From Zygnema cylindricum (taxonomy: Eukaryota; Streptophyta; Zygnematophyceae; Zygnematales; Zygnemataceae), in NCBI GenBank assembly GCA_037447655.1, contig JBBHKE010001852.1:286501-350500 (forward strand): 64,000 bases of DNA, written 5' to 3'. Shown here in pieces: positions 1 to 13,500 of the stretch (positions are counted from its first letter, which is position 1; the number at the start of each line of letters is the position of its first letter). The translations under genes and the position numbers were made by a program. Below the pieces are notes generated by a model. That model did not search any database. It had not been told where the DNA came from and worked only from the letters and a program-made list of their open reading frames with translations.

Positions 1-2183
1 AGCAAGCTTTGAGGAATGGAGTGGGGCTCTCGGGGATGAAGACGGCAAATCGGGTTGTTGATCCTTTTCGTTCCCTTCCTTGTAAACACTTTCAGAACCA
101 GTATCGGGCATTGGTGGAGTTTTGGGTGCCTCCTCGTCTAGACGTTCGGCCATGAACCGCTCAAACCAATCCTGAGTACTTTGTTTGTCCTCTTCCAGTG
201 ATTTCTTCTCCTGCTGTAGTTTCTCGCTCTTGAAATTTTCGAAACCGGGAGGCAGTTTAGGCTTAGGAGGAGGAGGAGGAGGTTGGGTGGGCTTGATTCC
301 AAGACCTGTGTCACTGTTCAGCACTACTGCCCGGGGCGTGAAGGAGAAAGGCCCGGTGGCCTTCCGGTTGTGGTCCATCTTGCTCATTTTCTGCCTGTCT
401 CTTCTCTGATCAGAGGTAAAAGAGCGGAGTTGTTTACGATCATCTCTCACTCCCACATTCCACGCTCCGTGAAGTAAACTGCTAGCATAGTGGGCATTTG
501 GGGGTTCCAAATCCCAACCCATCATATCATCTTCGTTAGCACCCGAAGTGCTTTGAAGCTCAAGCTCCGCTAGCTTTTGTAGTAACTCTTGCTTCTGTCT
601 TTGGAGTCATTGCGTTACCGTAAGAGGAGCAGGCCGGTAAGTTGATCCCAAACAAAGAGCAGCCAATTCTGCAGCCATGGCAGCCATCTGGTGACTCTGC
701 TGTTGGATTGTTATCTCCGGTGTAAGTCTTCCCGGTGCATTCCTTAATTGTTCTGGTGTCACTGGAGTAGGCAGCACTGGGCGCTCCCAAGGGTAAAAGA
801 GTTGAAGGGAAGTGGGTTAACGGCAATCTCTCCTCCTCCTATGAACAGAGCGAATTGCATCATTTCCTTCGGGATCGCGTTCTTCCGGAAGCATTGCCCC
901 TCTTTGTGCCCCATAAAACCACAGGCCTCGCATTTGTGACCTTCGGTAGTATACTTGCTCCGAATCTCGTTGGAGATCTGAGCGTCGTCAAACTTTGGCA
1001 GTTTGATTTGCCGCAGTTGGGACTGGGACATTTTCGAAGTTTCGCTCCGGGGAGTGGGTCGGTAATTGTTCTTCGTGACCGGTGTTCTCTCTCCCCCCCC
1101 AGCTCCTTTGAGCCTTTCTTGCAGCTGCTTCTGGTTCCTTTCAGAACGCTCTACTTCCCATTCTTTCAGCTTGAGGGCTAGCTCCGGTTTGAGTTTCCTG
1201 CTGCAGTGTTTCCATCCATGTCCTGGTTGTTGACAATTTAGGCAATTGTACAGAATTACCCGATCGTCTGCCCCCATTGCAGGTTCGGGCCCGCGGTCCA
1301 CAGCTTGCTTTTCTTTAAGCTTCCGCAAAGCTTGGGGTTCCGCTTGTTATTCCCCACTTAAAGAAGTTTCCCCGGCGAATCTTGCAAAATTTGCTTTTGC
1401 CTTGCCGGTTACGGCTTTTTCCCTCGCCTCACTGTGAAAGAAGTGGTCGTATAACTTCATGGCCACCAGGGATATGTCCTTGGCCGAGGGATTTATGTCT
1501 TGGATTGCTTTTCCGGCAATCCACTTATCCAAGGCAGTCTGCCCTGTCGGTCCGAAGGAATTACAGACAGCAATGAAATACTTAGTGGCCATTGCAGGAA
1601 GATCAATGGTCGACAACTTAGTTTTCTGGCACAGGCTTGATAGACGGTTGAAGAGAGTTTGAGGTGTCTCGCTCTTTAAGCATCGGAATTCCGTGAATTC
1701 CTTGATGGCCGATTCGTTCCTCTCAGTGTAGAGGAGTCGCCAGATATTCAGAAGGGTGGTACAAGGGGTGGGATTGGCCACCATGCATATTGTTGCCCGA
1801 GCTGCCTGAATGGCTTGCAGTTGGTTAACATAGGCCCTGCCTTGGGCCTGCAGTTTCATATCATCAGTGAATCTGGCTGTCACAGGGGTGGCCGCCGCTG
1901 CAGCCAAGTCAGCCTCCGCTTAAAAAACGGTCGCATCAAGAGTTGGATGAGATATCTTGATACAAGGAGCCATCAAAAGAGGTTGACGCTCCTTATAGTC
2001 TGCCAACGCCCCACCGGAGAGGTAGTTGACCATCATGGGAAAAAAGGTCGTCTCGAAGTCATCCGGCACTGCTCCTCCCTTGTACTTATTGATTTCTGAT
2101 TGGGTGAAAAATTTCCACAACAACTCAAAATCTGAGAAAGCGATCCCCGAGCTGTCCCCTGTAAATATTCGAATGTCCCCCAT
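1..2183 (-). pseudogene. Retroelement gag-like ORF (ORF2) with two CCHC knuckles, broken
   Basis: Reads leftwards from an ATG at 2183 and runs off the window start. Residues about 1-280 look like a helical capsid-type region with no motif I recognise. Two zinc knuckles follow: CLNCQQPGHGWKHC (near 1200-1240) and CEACGFMGHKEGQC (near 900-940), both C-X2-C-X4-H-X4-C, the nucleic-acid-binding signature of Gag. Downstream is a low-complexity Q/P/E-rich tail with a proline run near 260-285. Lesions seen: in-frame TAA at 1920-1922 and 1347-1349, a frameshift near 780-810, and a TGA at 607-609, after which the third frame stays open to base 1. No protease or polymerase is visible, so pol would lie beyond the window. 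It starts about 20 bp after the stop of the upstream ORF, a two-ORF arrangement. Family (copia, gypsy or other) not assigned. Confidence 0.7.
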
Positions 2184-2203
2184 TTCCTCTCTTCTTCCGC
2201 GGA

Positions 2204-4416
2204 TTAGGTGAACTGATAAAAGGAAATGCCGGTGGGACTGACGAACTGTGCCGGCAAAGTGACTCCTTCGTCCTCTTCCTCGGGACCTGAACCGCCTTCT
2301 CCTCTGGTGTTAGGTGGTGCTCTGTGAGGTGTGGATACTTTTCCCGCAGAGGAAGTACCAGCGCCTGAAAGAATGGTTGGAGGAAGGGTATTCCTCACGG
2401 GGAGACCTCCGAGCCCCCTGGGTGCAAAGGGTATCTGCGTCTGAAGACCTGTCTGGCTCGGTGTAGTAGAAGGAAGGACCCGCTCCCCTTCGTCCACTCC
2501 TCGATATCCACGAGAATACCTTTCGTCCTTAAGAACTGTTTCCTCTGAAGGTATGTGGATCCGAGGTCTGTTCAAAAGTGGATCTCTGGGAAGGGATGAA
2601 GAAGAAGACGAAGAAGGCCAGTCCTGAGGAGAAGGAGTTTGTCTCCGAAAAGGGGTTTGTTTCCGGGGCCGTCTTTGGGAGGTTTCAGGAGGAGGAGTTC
2701 CGGAACCGGAGGAGGGGGAACGTCGGTGGGGAGGAGAGTAGACGTCGTACTTGTAGGGAAAATTCAGCGGACCTGGTGACCCACGATCTGCTCCAGTAAG
2801 GGAAACGGAAGATGAGGGAGAGGAGTGGGGAACGTCCTGAGGCTCTACTACAGGATCCTGGGAGTGAGAGGTAGGAGGAGGAGGAGGAGAAGGAGGCGGA
2901 TCAGAGGAAAGTCTGGGTGTAGGCGAAGGAGGTGTGGACGGTCTCAAGGGGATGTGAATTCTTTCGTCCGGTCGTAACTCCACTAAGGCCTCAACGGCTG
3001 CCAAAAATTCCACCGAAACAAAAGTAGGCCCTTCCCGTGGAGCCGTTGCGAGTTCAGACGGTGAATCTGTACCCAAACCCCCAATATTAGGTCTTGTGTA
3101 TGCCCCCTCTTCCTGCTGAAGAGGAGGTTCCTGACCAGTCTCCGAGGAAGGAGCCTTGTTTTGAGCTCTAGATGGAGGTTCCGTTACTGGTATTGGAGGG
3201 ATCCGCCCACTAAGGATCCCACTTGACCTCCGCCGAGCTTCCCGGATGAGGTTCAATTCCTGCTCCCACAACTTTCTCCTTTCTTCCTCCAAAGCGTCCC
3301 AATCTACTTTGATGGGTACAGCCCCCACCGTAGCCTGGCCCTGAGATTTCAAAACTTCCACTAGTTCCTTAGCCCTTTCCACTACTCCATTCAGATCAGC
3401 TATCCTTGCTCCTAGAATTTCTGGATCGGTTAGCCTAGCTCTCCAAAATCCCTCGGACAACTCTTCTGGTCTTCTTTCCGGAACCTCTGGGTCAGTTAGT
3501 TCGGGTTGCCAAAACCCTCCGTCCGGGCGAACACGGGGTGCCCTAGGGGAAGATCTCTCGGTGGAGACTGGCGCCGGCGTTGGGGAAGTTTCTTCCTTGA
3601 GAAGAGGTGCAAATCTACCCTTACTATCCCGGTGGTCAAACCTTTTTCCCCTCAGTGGCTATGGAGCCCCACCCTCGCTGCCACTTGCTCCCTTACGAGA
3701 CCTAGAGCGGGACGCACCCGAGACGGTCGTTTTGCTGCACTGTCTTGGGAATAAGCTGAAGGAGGGTGAGAAGGAGGAGCCTTCCTGGGCATTTCCTGCA
3801 AAGACTGTGAGGAACCACTCTCTGAAGAGCTGCTTAGAATCTCCACCACCCCTCCCACTAGTCTAACAATCCGGACTCGATCTGTCCGAGCCACTCTCTG
3901 TACCAACTCCTTCTTCACCTTAAGCTCGTGGAGGTCGTGAAGGTAGAGGAGTTCCTTCCCACTTGGGCGATGTGTATCCGTCAACACCGCAGGGTCTATC
4001 AGAATCTCCGCTCGGGGCATCTTGGATCTAGTGTGAAACCCAACCCCCGGAAGGGGACCCACATGGGGCTCCCACTGAGCTTGCCTCTTGGGCCTGGACT
4101 GGGGTGACACTCGGTTTCTTTCTGGAGCCTGTGCCCTGGACTCCCTTCTTTCCTCGGCAAAGGCCCTGGCGGCCTCTGCCAAAGAAGGAAAATGTTCAAG
4201 AGTGAGGCTAGGCGGAGATGGAGGCGAGGATTGCTGTTCTGGCTGTTTTGGAGGAGCCTCCACTCTAACAGGCTCAGGCATCATTCCCTTGAGAAACCGC
4301 TCTATATTTAAAGTTGAGGTGAAAGGGATTGCTTCATCAGGAACCTGTGACTCTTCCTCTTGTGCCACGGCCTCTTGATTCTCCCGTCCTTCCGGACTAG
4401 CACCAGAGAGATTCAT
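2204..4416 (-). pseudogene. Proline/serine-rich ORF1 upstream of gag in the same retroelement
   Basis: Starts at an ATG at 4416 and ends at a TAA at 2204-2206, about 735 codons if one frameshift near 3655-3680 is allowed. The first 254 codons (3652-4416) end in the shifted frame. The rest continues without a new ATG; the part from 3460 starts at a TTG and its frame is open upstream to about 3660. Content: acidic and P/S/R-rich disordered segments, a short helical stretch with EEERRKLWEQELNLI near 3270-3310, and a repeated RLTDPE/ELTDPEV motif around 3420-3510. No enzyme motif or zinc knuckle. It sits directly before the CCHC-bearing ORF2, so I infer it is the N-terminal ORF of the same element. 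It could be one Gag precursor split by mutation. Function unknown. Confidence 0.5.
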
Positions 4417-5750
4417 ATCCTAAGCTTCTCCTCCCCCCATGATGACAAAGGTTTCGAAAGAAGAAGAAAGGAAGGTCACCAAAACTCACTTCCACCAAGA
4501 GAGCTTCTAAAGTCAAAAGCTCCTATCCCCTCTTATCCGAGCGGACAGGTGGCTTTTCAGTACTGTACTTATTCACGGGAAGTCTATAGCATTTGTTCCC
4601 TCAAAACCCACTGTTTCGATACAAGGAAGTTGCAGCTTTACGCCGAGAAGCTCACGCCAACGCAAAGGAAACTACAAGCGAATACACAAATGCACTACCA
4701 CGTTGACATATATAAAGAAAGAGGAATGGGTGTTTCAGATTTAACAATATCACCTTGACCCACAAAAATTAAATAGAAATGGAAGATATAAAAAGAGATG
4801 GCGAAGCAAGCGTAACATACCCCGGCTATTTACGATGACAAAGAGGAAAAGGCGAACTCTCTCCCAATAGTAGTGTAAATAGGTATGGTACTCCTTCAAC
4901 CCTCGGTGTCCGCAGCTCGGAACCGACCAGACTCTTCTCAGTTTCAAGCAGCGAAAAATCCAAAAATCACCCAAAGGGACGATAGTGCCAACTACCAACC
5001 CGAACTATGATTCCCACAATGGACAGATCCAAAACAAAGATGGCAATAGAGTCAAACAAAACAAAGATTCTTCCAAAAGAAAGTTTGTTAGATTTCTGAG
5101 GGTTTTCACAGAAGACAGTACTGAAAAGCAACCTGTCCCCTTCGGCCCCAAGTGCCTTATACAGCAAAAGCTTGTCCAGTTTCAGGTTCAAAAGTCAAAC
5201 CTACGCTATTAGCCAATTAGCGGCCAGCAACGGCAACCGAACTGACATAAGACAAAATAATGTGTACTACACTTGGGGCAAAAAGTTGGACCTCTGACTA
5301 CAGCTAGATCCGCGGCCGGAAGTTATTATTTGTTCCATAGTTTTTAAGACAAAGTACTAAAAGGACACGGAAGTGCCAAGCTTTGACTTAATGCACTAAA
5401 TGAACCACTGGTCAGCTGAACCTGAACTGAATTGCTACAGATAGCTAACAGCATAATCTAGATTACAGTCCGGAAGTCTACGTGGCAATCCACAATGTAC
5501 CCCCCACTAGGGCTGGTGGAAGCTAGTACTATGTAACGGAACTGTGATCTTCAAGACGGTAGAACTTTGTCGTCCGGCCTCCGTTAGGCGCGAAATAAAG
5601 TGCGTCTTGTTCCGTAGAGGAAATACTATAATCCTTCTGGCTGGTTGTGCTTGCTTCTCTGTAATTTGGGAACAGTACGGGTCGGAAGGGTACGGAAATC
5701 CTCGGTAATATAAGGAGTGCCTGAAAAGCACTCGAGCTTGACATTTATCT
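4417..5750 (-). other. Leader or LTR region of the minus-strand retroelement, unresolved
   Basis: Contains no credible coding region. It lies directly upstream of the ORF1 start, where a leader and LTR are expected. A purine run (minus strand, rc of 5497-5515, with GGGGGG) precedes a TGTGG-type end near 5495 and could be a polypurine tract/LTR junction, but I found no second copy in the window to prove an LTR. Confidence 0.3.
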
Positions 5751-7181
5751 GAAATAAATTACTTTAGTAATATTGATGAAATAAACTCTTTCCCAACACC
5801 TATACAGATATGCACTCTTTTGCTCCGGTGTTTGTGCAACCAATGATATAAATCGCACAGCAACTACTCTATAATACTTTTCCACAAGGATACATCGTCG
5901 AACTACCAGATTTTCCTACAAGGCAATAAAACATGAAATCATAAAGTCGAAAAACATGCGAATCGTCAACTCAAAATTTCTAACCGAAACAAATAGGTTT
6001 TACTAAAGATGTGCAATCCTCTTCACATAGAGTGACGTTTTCGTATTTTTTTCGACTTGCTCATTTTTTGTGTTCGTCTTTAGAGACACTGTCGCCTTTG
6101 TAAAGTTTCTAAATCTAAAGCTTGTAGCATTCTCTTTCTTAACCACATGGCGCTCTTTGTAGGCTTGAGAGATTTTCTATCTCCCATCACTAAACAAGGA
6201 TCTTTTTTCCCATCACTTCTTCCAGAACACCATCCACCCGGAGTAAAATGACCAGCACGTCTCCCGAGTAGTTGTCTGTTTTACCCCCAGATAAACAATT
6301 GGGTATAATGTTATAGTTTTGACAAGAACAATAAAATGAAAGATAAAAACAAGAATAAAATCATACGAGAATGACAAAAAGAAAAACAAGGATAGAATAA
6401 AAAACACGTAAAGGACAAGGACAACAAGTCAAAGGCAATTTTCCTCAAAAAACGTTGTTCTTCACCTTCTATTTTCCGATGATGTCTTTCAACTTTTTTT
6501 TATCGTAGGATACATTTTTTTTTTCACCAATATCAATGTTCTTCGTACTCAAATATGGTTTGACTCTCTTATCACAGAGCAAAATTAAAAATTCCAATAG
6601 GCCCAAAATGAATGTTGCGGAAAAAAAGCGCACCGAGAAAATGTAACTCACCTGTCAATTTTATCCAAAATGTCACTTTTTGAAAATTTTCTTGCAAACA
6701 TGTTTCCGGAATTCTTGTAGTTTCCTTAATTTTCCAAATTCAATGTTGCAGGATGATGCTGAAAAGAAATCACTAGCAGTTAACAACCAAAGACCAAAAA
6801 AAAAAAAAAAAAAAAAACGGATTTCTAACTGAAACCTATGTTTAGCACTATAAACAAACAAACTATAGTTGGAAAAACTAGTAAAACAGTGTAGGATTTT
6901 TTTACTTTTTTCATTTTTTTTCACTTCCTTCACATAAACCTGGCAACAACATTTTATCAACTTGACCAGAAAATCAGACGTTTATGTAAAAATAAAGTTT
7001 TAATTCCTGTTTTCTTAGGATTCCTTCGATTCATTTCAGTCCAAGTTCATTTTCACTCATATACCCAATATATAAAAAGAAAAATATATGTTGGGTATAT
7101 ATTGGGTATATACCCAATATCCTACCCTCTACATACCATTGATCTTTTTCTATTTAGCTTTTTCACACAGACTTTCAAACC

Positions 7182-7218
<37 letters not shown>

Positions 7219-7439
7219 AAAATAGGTTGAAGCTTTACATGGTCGGGTTTTATACCCCAATCGATATACCGGAAATCCTCATTCACAGTAGTATTCATAA
7301 AATCAGGAGAATTGCAAATAGTTGTTTGAAAGCAACTTTCTGGAGAACTAATAAAATTAGTAAAGTACATAAGCAGAAGACGGGGAAGATTGTCCCAACC
7401 CCAAATAGTGTATTCCGAAAAATCACGCGATAAGATAAG
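5751..7439. other. AT-rich non-coding stretch
   Basis: Short ORFs here are low-complexity and none resembles a protein. It holds a poly(A) run (6796-6817), a small cluster of GGGTATATA/TATACCC inverted motifs near 7065-7125 and a (TA)n microsatellite (7195-7216). Nothing else recognised. Confidence 0.6.
7195..7216. repeat. (TA)n microsatellite
   Basis: Uninterrupted TA dinucleotide run of about 22 bp, next to palindromic TATACCC/GGGTATA motifs. Confidence 0.9.
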
Positions 7440-8043
7440 TGTTAGGATATTGTACTGAGCACTAACTTAGCAACGAGATACTATTGTAGCTAAAGTAGCG
7501 ACGACTAGCGACAAAAGTAGTCTCGTCGCTAGTCATATGAAGTGACCTAGAAGTTAGCGACGAAGTAGTTTCGTCGCTGGATATTTGAAGTGACGTAGAA
7601 AATATTTGTTTGTTTCGTTTCACACAAGTTCTGGTCGTACCAAACAAGTGACGTGGAAATTATTTGTTCGTTTTGGTTCACGTAAAGTCTAGTCGTACCA
7701 TGTAGTTCAAGTCGGTTCACGGTTGACCTTTTGTAGTCTTACCGTGTTGTTCAAACCGGTTCGCAATTTTTCAGTCCTATGTTTTGGCGCATTGACTCTT
7801 ACACGTTTTAGTTGTGTGCATATATATACTTGTTGGGACTTAGTGGTTATCTATCTTTTTGGAGGCGTAGCTTGTTAAGAAGGCGTAGAAAAGTCAGAAG
7901 TAAAAGGAAGGAAGAAAAGGAGTTGTATTTGCATTGTGCTTAATACATTGAATGCTTTTGGAGGAACACCATTGTTGTGTGTGTATTTTATTTGGTTTGT
8001 AATCTTCCAATTACCCACGCTTGACCGGTAAAAAAACTCACAG
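7440..8043 (+). mobile_element. Solo-LTR-like block
   Basis: Starts TGTTAGGATATTG, a common copia-type LTR start, and ends near AAACTCACA. It has a TATATATA promoter-like motif near 7820 followed by a GGAGGCGTAG-containing leader-like region. The first half has imperfect internal duplications of GAAGTGACSTAG and GTCGTACCA motifs (7535-7700). No target-site duplication was found, so both ends are provisional. Confidence 0.4.
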
Positions 8044-9510
8044 TAAAGATGAAAATGTTATTACATTTGGGCTTTATAGTAGCAGTTTAAGTTATTGAAA
8101 TTTCTTATTATTAAAGGCTATGCCTAAATTGAGGTTTCTTGGTCTTTTGATTCCTAAAACGCGAAGTCCTCAGTATAGTACTTTATTTAGCATTTCTATA
8201 CTTTTGTACAAACCTTTTATAGTGTACCGTGTATACGGCTTTTTAACTTTTCTCCTATGTGTTTTCTTGTAAAAACTCTCTTGTCTACTATGTAAAAAAC
8301 ATCTAAATTAAGACATGATTTTTTCTATAAACCTCTCGTTTTGTTCCTTGGTTGTCACTTCTACTTGTCTTTTTCCTTTGTATTTTTCCCTCTTTTTTTT
8401 CTCTTTGTTTTTTCCCTCATTTCGGCCTTCATAGCCAATATTCCTTTACAAGTATTGACCGTATTTTCCTTTTTCAATTTCCATTAAATAGATTCATTTG
8501 TCTACCATTAAAAGCCCAACAAATAATGTTTCTCGCCCTCATACATGGGAAAATTTTTGAAAGTCTTACAGTCGCTTAAAACCCACCTATAAAAAAAGGA
8601 CCAAAAAAAAATCAAAAAAAACCTATGATCATATCCCGAGATGATTAGACAAAAATGAGAAAAGAATATAAAACATTTTTAAATGATGGTACACTAAATG
8701 TTACACTTAGAATGATACTTTAAGTTTTGCAAGAAGTTAGACACCAAAAGTTCCAGTTTAATTACTGATTAGTTTCCGTACGTTTTTAGTGTAGGTCCAG
8801 ACCTTATAAAGTTGAAAAGCTGTTGGTTTTGGTCGATTTTAATTTCGTAATGAGAAGAGGCACTTTTTCCATACTAAAAATCCCCGTATCAACAAGAATT
8901 CGTTCGGCTCGATGAGCTCTGACAAGTGAAATAAGACAAAGAAGAGTATCTTATTAAAAAGTAGGAGAAAATGACTACAAATAAAAGAGAATGGCCCAAA
9001 ATAAGGGAAAACGACAAAAAAAATGTAAGGATGAAAGAGATTTAGACTAACAATAGAGTTCAAGTTGAGAGTATACATGAAAAAAATACAGCAGATATGT
9101 CTCCAATGCTTGTTTGTGGACATTAGTCAGGGAGAATTTTGGTAACTAACTTAAAAAGTTACGGGCCAACATTTATTTCACTTAATTTCCCAATTGGGCA
9201 CGTTTTTTATCATGCGGGACCATTTTTATGCTTCAACACTAGAAATTCACTTTTAGAGAAGAAACTTTGACGAAACTTCAGAGAAACAAAATTAGCAAAA
9301 ATCTACTCACCCAATATGTTTGTTGTGGTCAAGAAAGTTGAGGTCTCGTGGAAGAAAAGAAAAGACATCGATAATATCTGTTCATTATCCAAACCCGGCT
9401 AATCACAAAAAAAAAACATCTAAGCTCATTCTATAACAAATTCTCTTACACTCATGGTTATACAAGTCACAATGGCTTCAGCTTGGCCACAAAAGATAAT
9501 ATCTCACCAC
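8044..9510. other. AT-rich non-coding stretch
   Basis: No coding potential beyond short low-complexity ORFs and no repeat recognised within the window. It ends at the left LTR of copia element A. Confidence 0.6.
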
Positions 9511-10577
9511 TGAAACTCCGAGACGTCCATAAGTCCTCAGAGTGGACAGCTTCCAAAAAGCCTCTAGGATAACCTTGACCCTTTTGTGTTTCAGCAAAAA
9601 CAACTGCCACCCTGGCAAAAAATTACTCTGACCACCTTGACCCCTGTAAAGGCAAGACTCCTTTGAGTAGATAGCAAAAGGAATCTCTGAATTTGTTCCC
9701 TTGAGCAGTAAGTTATGGAGGGTCAAAGTTGACCTTTTGTACAGAAGCTCTCTTGGAGAGAGGATCCTATCTCCTAATTTTTCTAAGTCCTATCTCTCTC
9801 AAAGACTCTATCTACCGATATACGAAGCCAATCAAATTACACTTCCTTACACAAAAGTACAGCTGCCGGTGTACTTTCTGTACGGATTCTGTACGACATG
9901 GCCTAAATGTCGACACGTGGTATATCCAGATTCGCTCCTTTAATCCTCGGAGATGCCGCGATCCAATGTCATTTCGCCACGTGTCATCCGATGTGGCCAT
10001 GACAAAAAACCGCCGAAATCCTCTTCCGCGATCTCGGCGTTAATTCCGGCCGTCCGATTAAATTCACATTTAATCGTAGCCGTAATAAATACATGCGCGG
10101 TATTCATTTCGCTAAAGAAATAAATGCGCGGTATTGGTTTCTTATCCGTACCGTAATCCGTACTTTTACATTACTGGATCTATGTATCCCGTAAACAATT
10201 ACAGTTAAATGAATTATCCTACCTGGTAATGTTTAATTAAATATCAAACCATATAGTACGTAACACTAGTTAAAGACTTAACGGCTAAGGCTACCGGCTA
10301 CCGGCTGCTTGCCATCCGGCAGGTACCAGGATCAAATCCTGTGGCCGGCACATATCTTTTTAGTAAATAAACCCCTAACGGTAAATAAACTAATATATAT
10401 TTCCCGTAAACCTCTGGATAGCCTAGGTAGCCATGGCTCTAGCTTCCTCTCCAATTTCTCAGTGACTGCGACAAGTTTGAGAGTTGGAGAGAGAAGTTAG
10501 AGGTAGACTGCCTCGGCTTCTTTCTATATTTCTATTTAGACCTAGAAAATACTTTAAACGGACCATTAATTTCTACA
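9511..10577 (-). repeat. 3' LTR of element A
   Basis: On the plus strand runs TGAAACTCCGAGACGTCCAT ... ATTTCTACA (1067 bp). The first 20 plus-strand bases end in CAT, the complement of the gag start carried by this LTR family. It holds a B-box-like motif GGATCAAATCC at about 10330, a GCGCGGTATT motif repeated near 10094 and 10125, and AGCCATGGCT near 10427. It matches 14922-15652 closely. Confidence 0.92.
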
Positions 10578-10594
10578 CTCCCTTTATTTTCTAG
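10578..10594 (-). promoter_or_regulatory. Polypurine tract of element A
   Basis: The minus strand reads AAAATAAAGGGAG directly before the TGTAG start of the 3' LTR, the position and composition expected for plus-strand DNA priming. Confidence 0.75.
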
Positions 10595-13500
10595 TCAATC
10601 TTTAATTTTAGACCACATTTCTCCCTGCAGAAAATTAGCTTAGGGGAAGGCACAGGTTTGGTCATCATATCTGCTACCATCTCACTATCTGGTCGGTACT
10701 CTAAACTGATTATTTTGTTTTCTACTTTCTCTCTAACAAAGCTGAGTCTAATGTCCATGTGTTTAACTTTAAAATGATGTTTAGGATTGGCAGAAATAGC
10801 GATTGCAGCCTGATTATCACAAAAAAAAATCTGCACACCACTCTTAAGGTGACCAAACTCACCAAGCAAAGACTTGACCCACATCAATTCTTTTACAGCA
10901 GAGCAAGAGGCCATATACTCAGCCTCCATGGTGGACTGAGCAATAACCTTTTGCTGTTTGCTACTCCAACAGCAAGCCCCATCACCCTCATATAATTCAT
11001 ATTCAGAAGTACATCTCCTCATCGGAGCATCTCCATAGCTGGCATCACTCCAAGTAGTGATGTCAGTATTCTCCCCACCCAAATGCAACCATAGATCCCT
11101 AGTTCCTATCACATATCTAAGGACTCTCTTAGTTGCCTCCCAATCCTTCTTAGTGGGAGCATTTAGACTTCTACTCAACACTCCTACAGCTGCAGCTAAA
11201 TCCGGCCGGGTACAATTCATAAAATAGATTAGACTTCCCACTACTTCCCTGTAAGGAATAGTCTGCATGAACTTATGTTCTTCAGGAGATAATTCCTCGT
11301 CTAAGACTATGACTCCTTCTTCCTCACTCCCCTCACTTCCCTTCTTCAACTTCATTGGAGTTGTACAACTATTAGCTTTATCAATCTGAAATTTTTCAAG
11401 CATGTTCCCTATTGCTTCTTTTTGAGTCAATCTTATAATCTTTCTTTTTCGGTCTCTCTCTACTTGAATTCCCAAAATATATGTTCCTTCTCCCAAATCC
11501 TTCATTTCAAATCTTCCCTTAAGATCAGTTTTCATTTTATTAATTTTTTCCATTGATTTACTTAAAACAAGCAAATCATCAACATAAATTGCAATATATA
11601 TAAAACCTTCTTCATCTTAGAAAACATAGATTGAGTGATCTGAGTTGATCCAGATATATCCCAGACCGGTAAGAAACTTATCAAGCTTCTTATTCCACTG
11701 TCGAGGAGCATATTTCAAACCATAAAGAGATTTAATCAGCCGGCATACCTTACTCTCCTCTCCTTTCTCCACAAACCCTTCGAGTTGTCGCATGAAGATC
11801 TCCTCTTCCAATTCTCCATGCAAAAAGGCTGTCTTGATGTCCATCTGGTGCAATTCCATGTCTTCCGCTGCTGCCAGGCTAAGAAGTATGAGGACAGAGG
11901 GAAATCTAACCACCGGGGCAAAGGTTTCCTCGTAGTCAATTCCCTTCTTTTGTGTAAATCCCTTTGCCACTAATCAGACCTTTTAGCGCTCGATTGTGTT
12001 ACGTGGGTTCAGTATAAATTTGAAAACCCACTTACAACCGATTGGTTTTCCGTTAGGTGGACAATCCACCAGCTCCGAAGTATCGGCTGCCATAATTAAG
12101 GCCATCTCCTCATTGATGGCTGTCTTCCACCGGTTTCTTTCTGGACAAGTCATCGCCTCTCCATAAGTTTGAGGTTCATCTTGATGAGATAGTTTAGTTT
12201 TCTTGTTATTAACCTGTTTTTCTTGCAATCTTTTGCTACTTCTCCTTCCCCCCTCAAAAATTGAGGCCAGAATAGATGGTTCTCATAGATTTTTTCGAAC
12301 AATCTCGGCTTCTCCCCTATCCCTTGATTCCGAATCAATTTCCACCACGTCTTCCGCTTCGGGTAGAGTTGTCACTGGAGTTTCCACAGCCGAGTCCTTT
12401 TCGGTCTGATTTGTACCTGCAAGAATGTCATCTTCTCTAAAACCTGGATAGTTAGGAAGCTCAAAGTCATCGGAATTTTCTGACTCAAATCTGATTTCAA
12501 CTGACTTTGTATACTTGAAGGGATGCACAGACTTTCTTTCATCCATAACTACTAGATGCTTTACTAAGATTATATCTTCCCTTTTTAGATCGTAAACTCT
12601 ATATCCTTTAACATCCTCACCATATCCTAATAAGTATCCCAATTTTCCTTTAGGATCAAGCTTCCAATTAGACCGATCTGTATCTAGACTGAATACTTGA
12701 CTGTCAAAAAACCTATAAGTGAGATATGTCTTGTTTCCGGCCTGTCCATCTCTCATAAGGTGTTTGATCTTTTATAGCTGAAGTAAGAACTCTATTTTTG
12801 AGGTAATTAGCACAGTTCATTGCTTCTGCCCAAAACCTTTTTCCTATCTTCTTATCTGACAACATGCTTCTAGCACTATCACTTAGTGTTCTATTTAACC
12901 TTTCAGCTACCCCATTCTGTTCCGGATTTTCTGGAACTGTCTTTTGGTGTTGGACCCCATCTTCCCTCAGAAAATCCTCAAACTGGTTAGAAGTATACTC
13001 CCCACCATTGTCACTCATTACTCTCTTGATTGGAGTTTTATGCAGTTTTTCACTCCATGCTTTTTATTGTCTAAAACAATCCCTTTGACTTGTTTTTCAA
13101 AAAATACACCCGGGAATACCGAGACCAATCGTCATAGTCATCATAAATCTCTTCCCCCCCGGTGAGGGCACTTTAGCCGGTCCCCAAATATCTGTGTGTA
13201 CTAGATCTAGAATTTTTTCACCCTTATAGGTGGTTGTTTTAGGAAAGGGTAATCTGTATGTTTTACCTTGAGCACATCCACTACAATCACTTATATTATC
13301 ACTCTCACTGAACTTAATCCCTTCCACCACTCCCGTCTTTTACATCTCTTTTAACTTATCTAGATTCATATGCCCAAGCCTCTTATGCCACATCATAATA
13401 TCATGAACACCAGCATAATAAAGTTTCTTCATTTCATTACTTAAAACCAGCCTAAACATCCCATGGCTACCTTTCTCAGCAATGAAATAGACATCCTCCT

